NCBI GenBank assembly: GCA_028622995.1 | Contig: JAJQJQ010000009.1 | Coordinates: 930,001 to 994,000, forward strand | Direction of reading: 5' to 3' | DNA from: Panagrolaimus kolymaensis | Lineage: Eukaryota > Nematoda > Chromadorea > Rhabditida > Panagrolaimidae | DNA length: 64,000 nucleotides | Part shown: positions 60,901 to 64,000 of the stretch, in pieces | Layout of the letters: each line of letters begins with the position of its first letter | Position numbering within the stretch: position 1 is the stretch's first letter | Translations under genes and position numbers: made by a program | The notes under the pieces: generated by a model | Told to the model about the DNA's origin: nothing | Databases searched by the model: none | Seen by the model: the letters and a program-made list of their open reading frames with translations, nothing else

Positions 60901-62040
60901 CATGGCTTAAGGGCGACGGATTACATTTAAAAAAATTATTTCAATGCCGCTACTTTTCAATCCTTTGTTTTTTGCTTCCAAAATGTATTTTCTTTTTGAG
61001 TTTTCAAAGTTTCTTTCATTTCATTTTTTTCTTTTTCCAAGTAATAGTTTAGTTTGAGTTTTTTGTTTAATGAGAAATTGTCTGCCATCAAAAAACTAAG
61101 CAAAGAGAATTAGAAAAGAAAAAAATAAGTGAAGCTCAATTTCCGGAAGAAAAAGAAAGAGACCCAACAACAAAAGTCATCATCTTTCTTCATTTCATGG
61201 TGGTTGGTTGCGCTTCCTTGAACCACAATGTTGAGTGTTACTTCCTTCCAATCCAACTAACTTTAAATAAGTTAGTTTAGTTCCGCGCTTATTTTTTTTT
61301 AAAAATATTTTTCATAGATAAATGGAACTTTGCTTCTTCTACTCAATTTTTTTTTGCTGACTTTCTTTTACCCTTTTTCTTCAACAATTCCTAAGGCGAC
61401 TGCGACACGGCTGTTTTTTCTTTTAACATTAACTTTTTTTGTTTTTGAACCAAGGGTCGTCGGTGGCAGCAGCAAAGTAAGCAAAAGCATAATTAATCAG
61501 TTTTCTTGAGGGATTTTTCTTTTTTTTTGTTTTTCTTTCCATCTTTCATCTTCTTTTTTCCCTTCCTTCGAGTTCCATGCATGAATTTAGGATCAAAGTT
61601 AAAAACAAAACTTATTTCCGTATATTTTATTCAATTTCGCTTGCACTTTTTTGGATAAAAAAAACTTTGGAAATAAATTTTTATAGCCTTTTTTTCTACC
61701 GTAATTTTTTAATATTAAAAAATGAAATAAATGTGCTTTGTTTGCATAAATTTTCCACCAAACAAACTTTTTATATTTGCCTCTCTTTCTTTTATTTCGT
61801 TTTTTTTTGTACTCATCTTTTATTTATTTTACTCTTTTTATTTTACGAGATTAAAATTTTTTTTAATATGTTATACATTTTTGAAATATTTTGTTCTTTT
61901 TAGACTATCGTGTAATTTTTTGTGGTTTCAAAAAAACGTGTGTGTTTGTGAATTCATCAGACGAAAACCACGAACTTTAGAGTTAATCAAAAAAATTTCC
62001 AACGAGGAAGTATTGTTGAAATCCGTCATAATAAAATAAT
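57999..62040. other. Non-coding divergent intergenic region
   Basis: About 4 kb shared by two divergent genes. It carries T-rich tracts on the plus strand, mostly from 59.3 kb onward toward the gene at 62041. A GC-richer island with AGGAGGGTGGCGGCGGGG lies near 60845-60865, a GATGATGATGATGA run near 60330, and a hairpin AACTAACTT...AAGTTAGTT near 61255-61277. No gene or RNA was recognised. Confidence 0.5.
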
Positions 62041-63865
62041 ATGGCACTTATTTATGCATCAGCTGTAAATAAACGAATGAATAGTCATCATAATGCACCG
62101 AGATGTAAAAGGTCCACTGTGGAATCTCCACATTGTGGCTTACAAGATATTATGCATGGTAGACAACATTCAAATGAGGAAAGTGGAATCACAGATATTA
62201 CAGATATGACCAGAAGTATATCATTAAGTAAAGATGTTTCAGCTCGTCGGAAACGGTAGGTTTTCACATTTTTTATAAAAATGTAAAAAATGCAACAACA
62301 AAAAGTTCGATTTTTAAAGTTAAAAGTTTTTTCGATGCAGATTTCTTAATTTTTGTTTTTGCAAAGAAAATTTTGAAACTAAAAATTACATAAATAAAAA
62401 TATCTTTTTCGTGTCAAGAGTCAAGGTCCCATTTTAGATTTGCATATTTTGTTATTTTTAAACCTCAAAAATGCCAAAATTGTGACTTCAGATTCCTTGC
62501 TTTTAATTTTTTTCTATTAAAATTTTTTCAACTTTGTTTAAAAAAAAATTTGTTTATTACAGTAGTGGCTCAAATCTGAGTAGCACATCCACATTAGTTT
62601 CATATTCTCCAACAAATCAAAACAATAATAAATTCTTCTTTCAAATGAGTACTTCTTTGCTTTATTCACCAACTTCATCAACCAAATTTTCTCGTTCCAA
62701 ACCCACTCGAAATAGGTATATACTTTTTTTTTCTTTCAAAAGCACTAACAAATTTTTTGGATTTTGGAGTGGTGTAAATTTTTTTTAACAATGAAAAAAA
62801 AAATTAATTTGTGATTAATTCCCTGGGTGATTAACTTGAGAAACAAACAAACTTATCAAACCATAACTGACTACTCTATTTTCCTCTCTGTTTTTTTTTC
62901 TTCTTCTAACAAAATAAAAAACTAATGCCGCAAAGAAAAAAAAAATAAATAACCAAAACTCAGTGAATTGTGCAAAAAAAAATTTTGTGCAAATAAACAA
63001 TTTTTCCTGTGTTTTTTTTTCTGTCTTATCAATAACATCTTTTTTTTACTTGTCATGTTTTTTTTGAAAAAATAATAACATTTGACACATGCATCCTAAT
63101 TTTAATTTTATTTAACATTTGCCCCATAGCTTTTTTTTTCTTACATAAATAAACAAACAACATCGACGACACTTACTTTTAATTCCTTGAAGAAAAAAAA
63201 GCCATTCTTAATTTAATTTTCATTCTTTTTTTTTTTTCAGTTGCAGCGAAATTAAACGAAAGACTACAGTTCCAAATAATTCTCAATCAGGAATAGCTAT
63301 GGCAAATACAAGAAAAATATCTACGCCCGTTATGATGCATAGCATGGTTGCATGTGAAGGAAATAATTGCAGCCCAAAAGAAAAAGCTAAATCAAATATG
63401 AGAAAAAATTTGGTTAAAAAACGCTTAATTCAGGTAAAAATTTTGAAAAACAAAGAAAAGTTTGAAAAAAAATGCATTTTAAACTCAAAAAAAAAATTGT
63501 TTCAACTTTTATTTTTTGAAAAAAGAAAGAAAAAAATCAATCATTTTTTTTCATTTTTCATTTTGCAGGAATATGGCCTCGATAACACAGTTGACATTAA
63601 TATTGGCGGTGGGCCATCATCCACCAATAAAATTCATTTCAATTCTTTGGATGAAAATGATGTATTTAATGATCGACGAAAAAGTCAAAGTTTGGATCCT
63701 GATGATTGGAAGAGACAAGTAGTTGCATTAGCTTCGGGTGAAGAAGATAATGATGATGAAACAAATAATGGCAGCGGCGTCTGTCCAAGAAATAATAGTG
63801 AACGAAAAAAGAGTGCATTTCAAAAAATGAGAAATAAGCTTGCAAAATGGAGAAATGTTTCATAA
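62041..63865 (+). CDS. Unrecognised Ser/Lys-rich protein
   Basis: Exons 62041-62255, 62563-62715, 63241-63433 and 63569-63865 give 285 residues with matching phases (2, 2, 0). It starts MALIYASAVNKRMNSHHNAP and has no signal peptide or membrane span. The protein is rich in Ser, Thr, Asn and Lys, with a CKRSTVESPHC segment, a serine-rich middle (SGSNLSSTSTLVSYSP), a basic stretch (NMRKNLVKKRLIQ), an acidic Asp/Glu run (GEEDNDDETNN) and a basic C-terminal helix (KKSAFQKMRNKLAKWRNVS). I do not recognise a domain. The first exon has no acceptor just upstream, so further 5' exons are possible. Confidence 0.6.
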
Positions 63866-64000
63866 AAAAAAACACATGTTTGTATTTTGAAACAATTTTT
63901 AAAAAAAGAAAAACTTTTCTAGTTTTTATGTTTCCATTCTTGAATTTCCAATTTTTTCGTTGTTGTTCGTGTTTGAAACTAAAAAATTATTTATCTCTTT
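63866..64000. other. 3' flank at the window edge
   Basis: A- and T-rich sequence after the stop codon; no coding sequence is seen before the edge. Confidence 0.4.

Overview
The window reads as AT-rich nuclear DNA of a nematode. The evidence is a type IV collagen gene close to Caenorhabditis LET-2, a cuticle collagen, introns mostly of 45-60 nt with TTTTTAG or TTTCAG acceptors, and acceptor-like sites lying just upstream of several start codons with no exon before them, as expected for spliced-leader trans-splicing. A Meloidogyne-like (tylenchid) genome is plausible, but this is a guess from composition and intron style. I see nothing bacterial, viral or CRISPR-like.

Layout: 2.9-11.8 kb (+) is a full let-2-type collagen alpha-2(IV) gene of 19-20 exons with two alternative homologous exons. 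12.7-14.3 kb (-) encodes a CENP-B/pogo-type DNA-binding protein. 14.3-19.5 kb is A-rich non-coding DNA. 19.5-23.0 kb (+) holds a tandem F-box-like family with one intact member and decayed relatives. 23.0-24.3 kb is a truncated BEL/Pao retrotransposon (LTR, primer-binding site, leader, start of gag) ending in a dispersed repeat that recurs inverted at 38 and 39 kb. 25.8-27.1 kb (+) is BBS5, 27.4-29.1 kb (+) an unrecognised 524-residue protein, and 30.5-32.7 kb (+) a choline-dehydrogenase-type GMC oxidoreductase. Foldback elements lie at 30.15-30.35 and 34.18-34.57 kb. 35.2-35.9 kb (+) is a small Ser/Pro-rich protein. 37-39.5 kb is a graveyard of gene fragments and repeats. 40.6-41.1 kb (+) is an intact gene whose fragment lies in that graveyard. 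45.9-47.5 kb (+) is an F-box protein, 48.8-50.7 kb (+) a low-complexity Asp/Gly/Arg-rich protein, 56.3-58.0 kb (-) a cuticle collagen, and 62.0-63.9 kb (+) an unrecognised basic protein. About half of the window is T-rich or A-rich non-coding DNA, most of it 5' of genes.

The genes are not an operon and do not share one pathway. The two collagens serve basement membrane and cuticle, BBS5 serves cilia, and the oxidoreductase serves choline/one-carbon metabolism. The points most worth a second look are the mutually exclusive let-2 exons separated by only 37 nt, an intron whose reading frame requires an AT rather than GT donor, a frame-supported GC-AG intron, two structured MITE-like elements, the repeat family marking the retroelement breakpoint, and an A/T strand skew that follows gene orientation.
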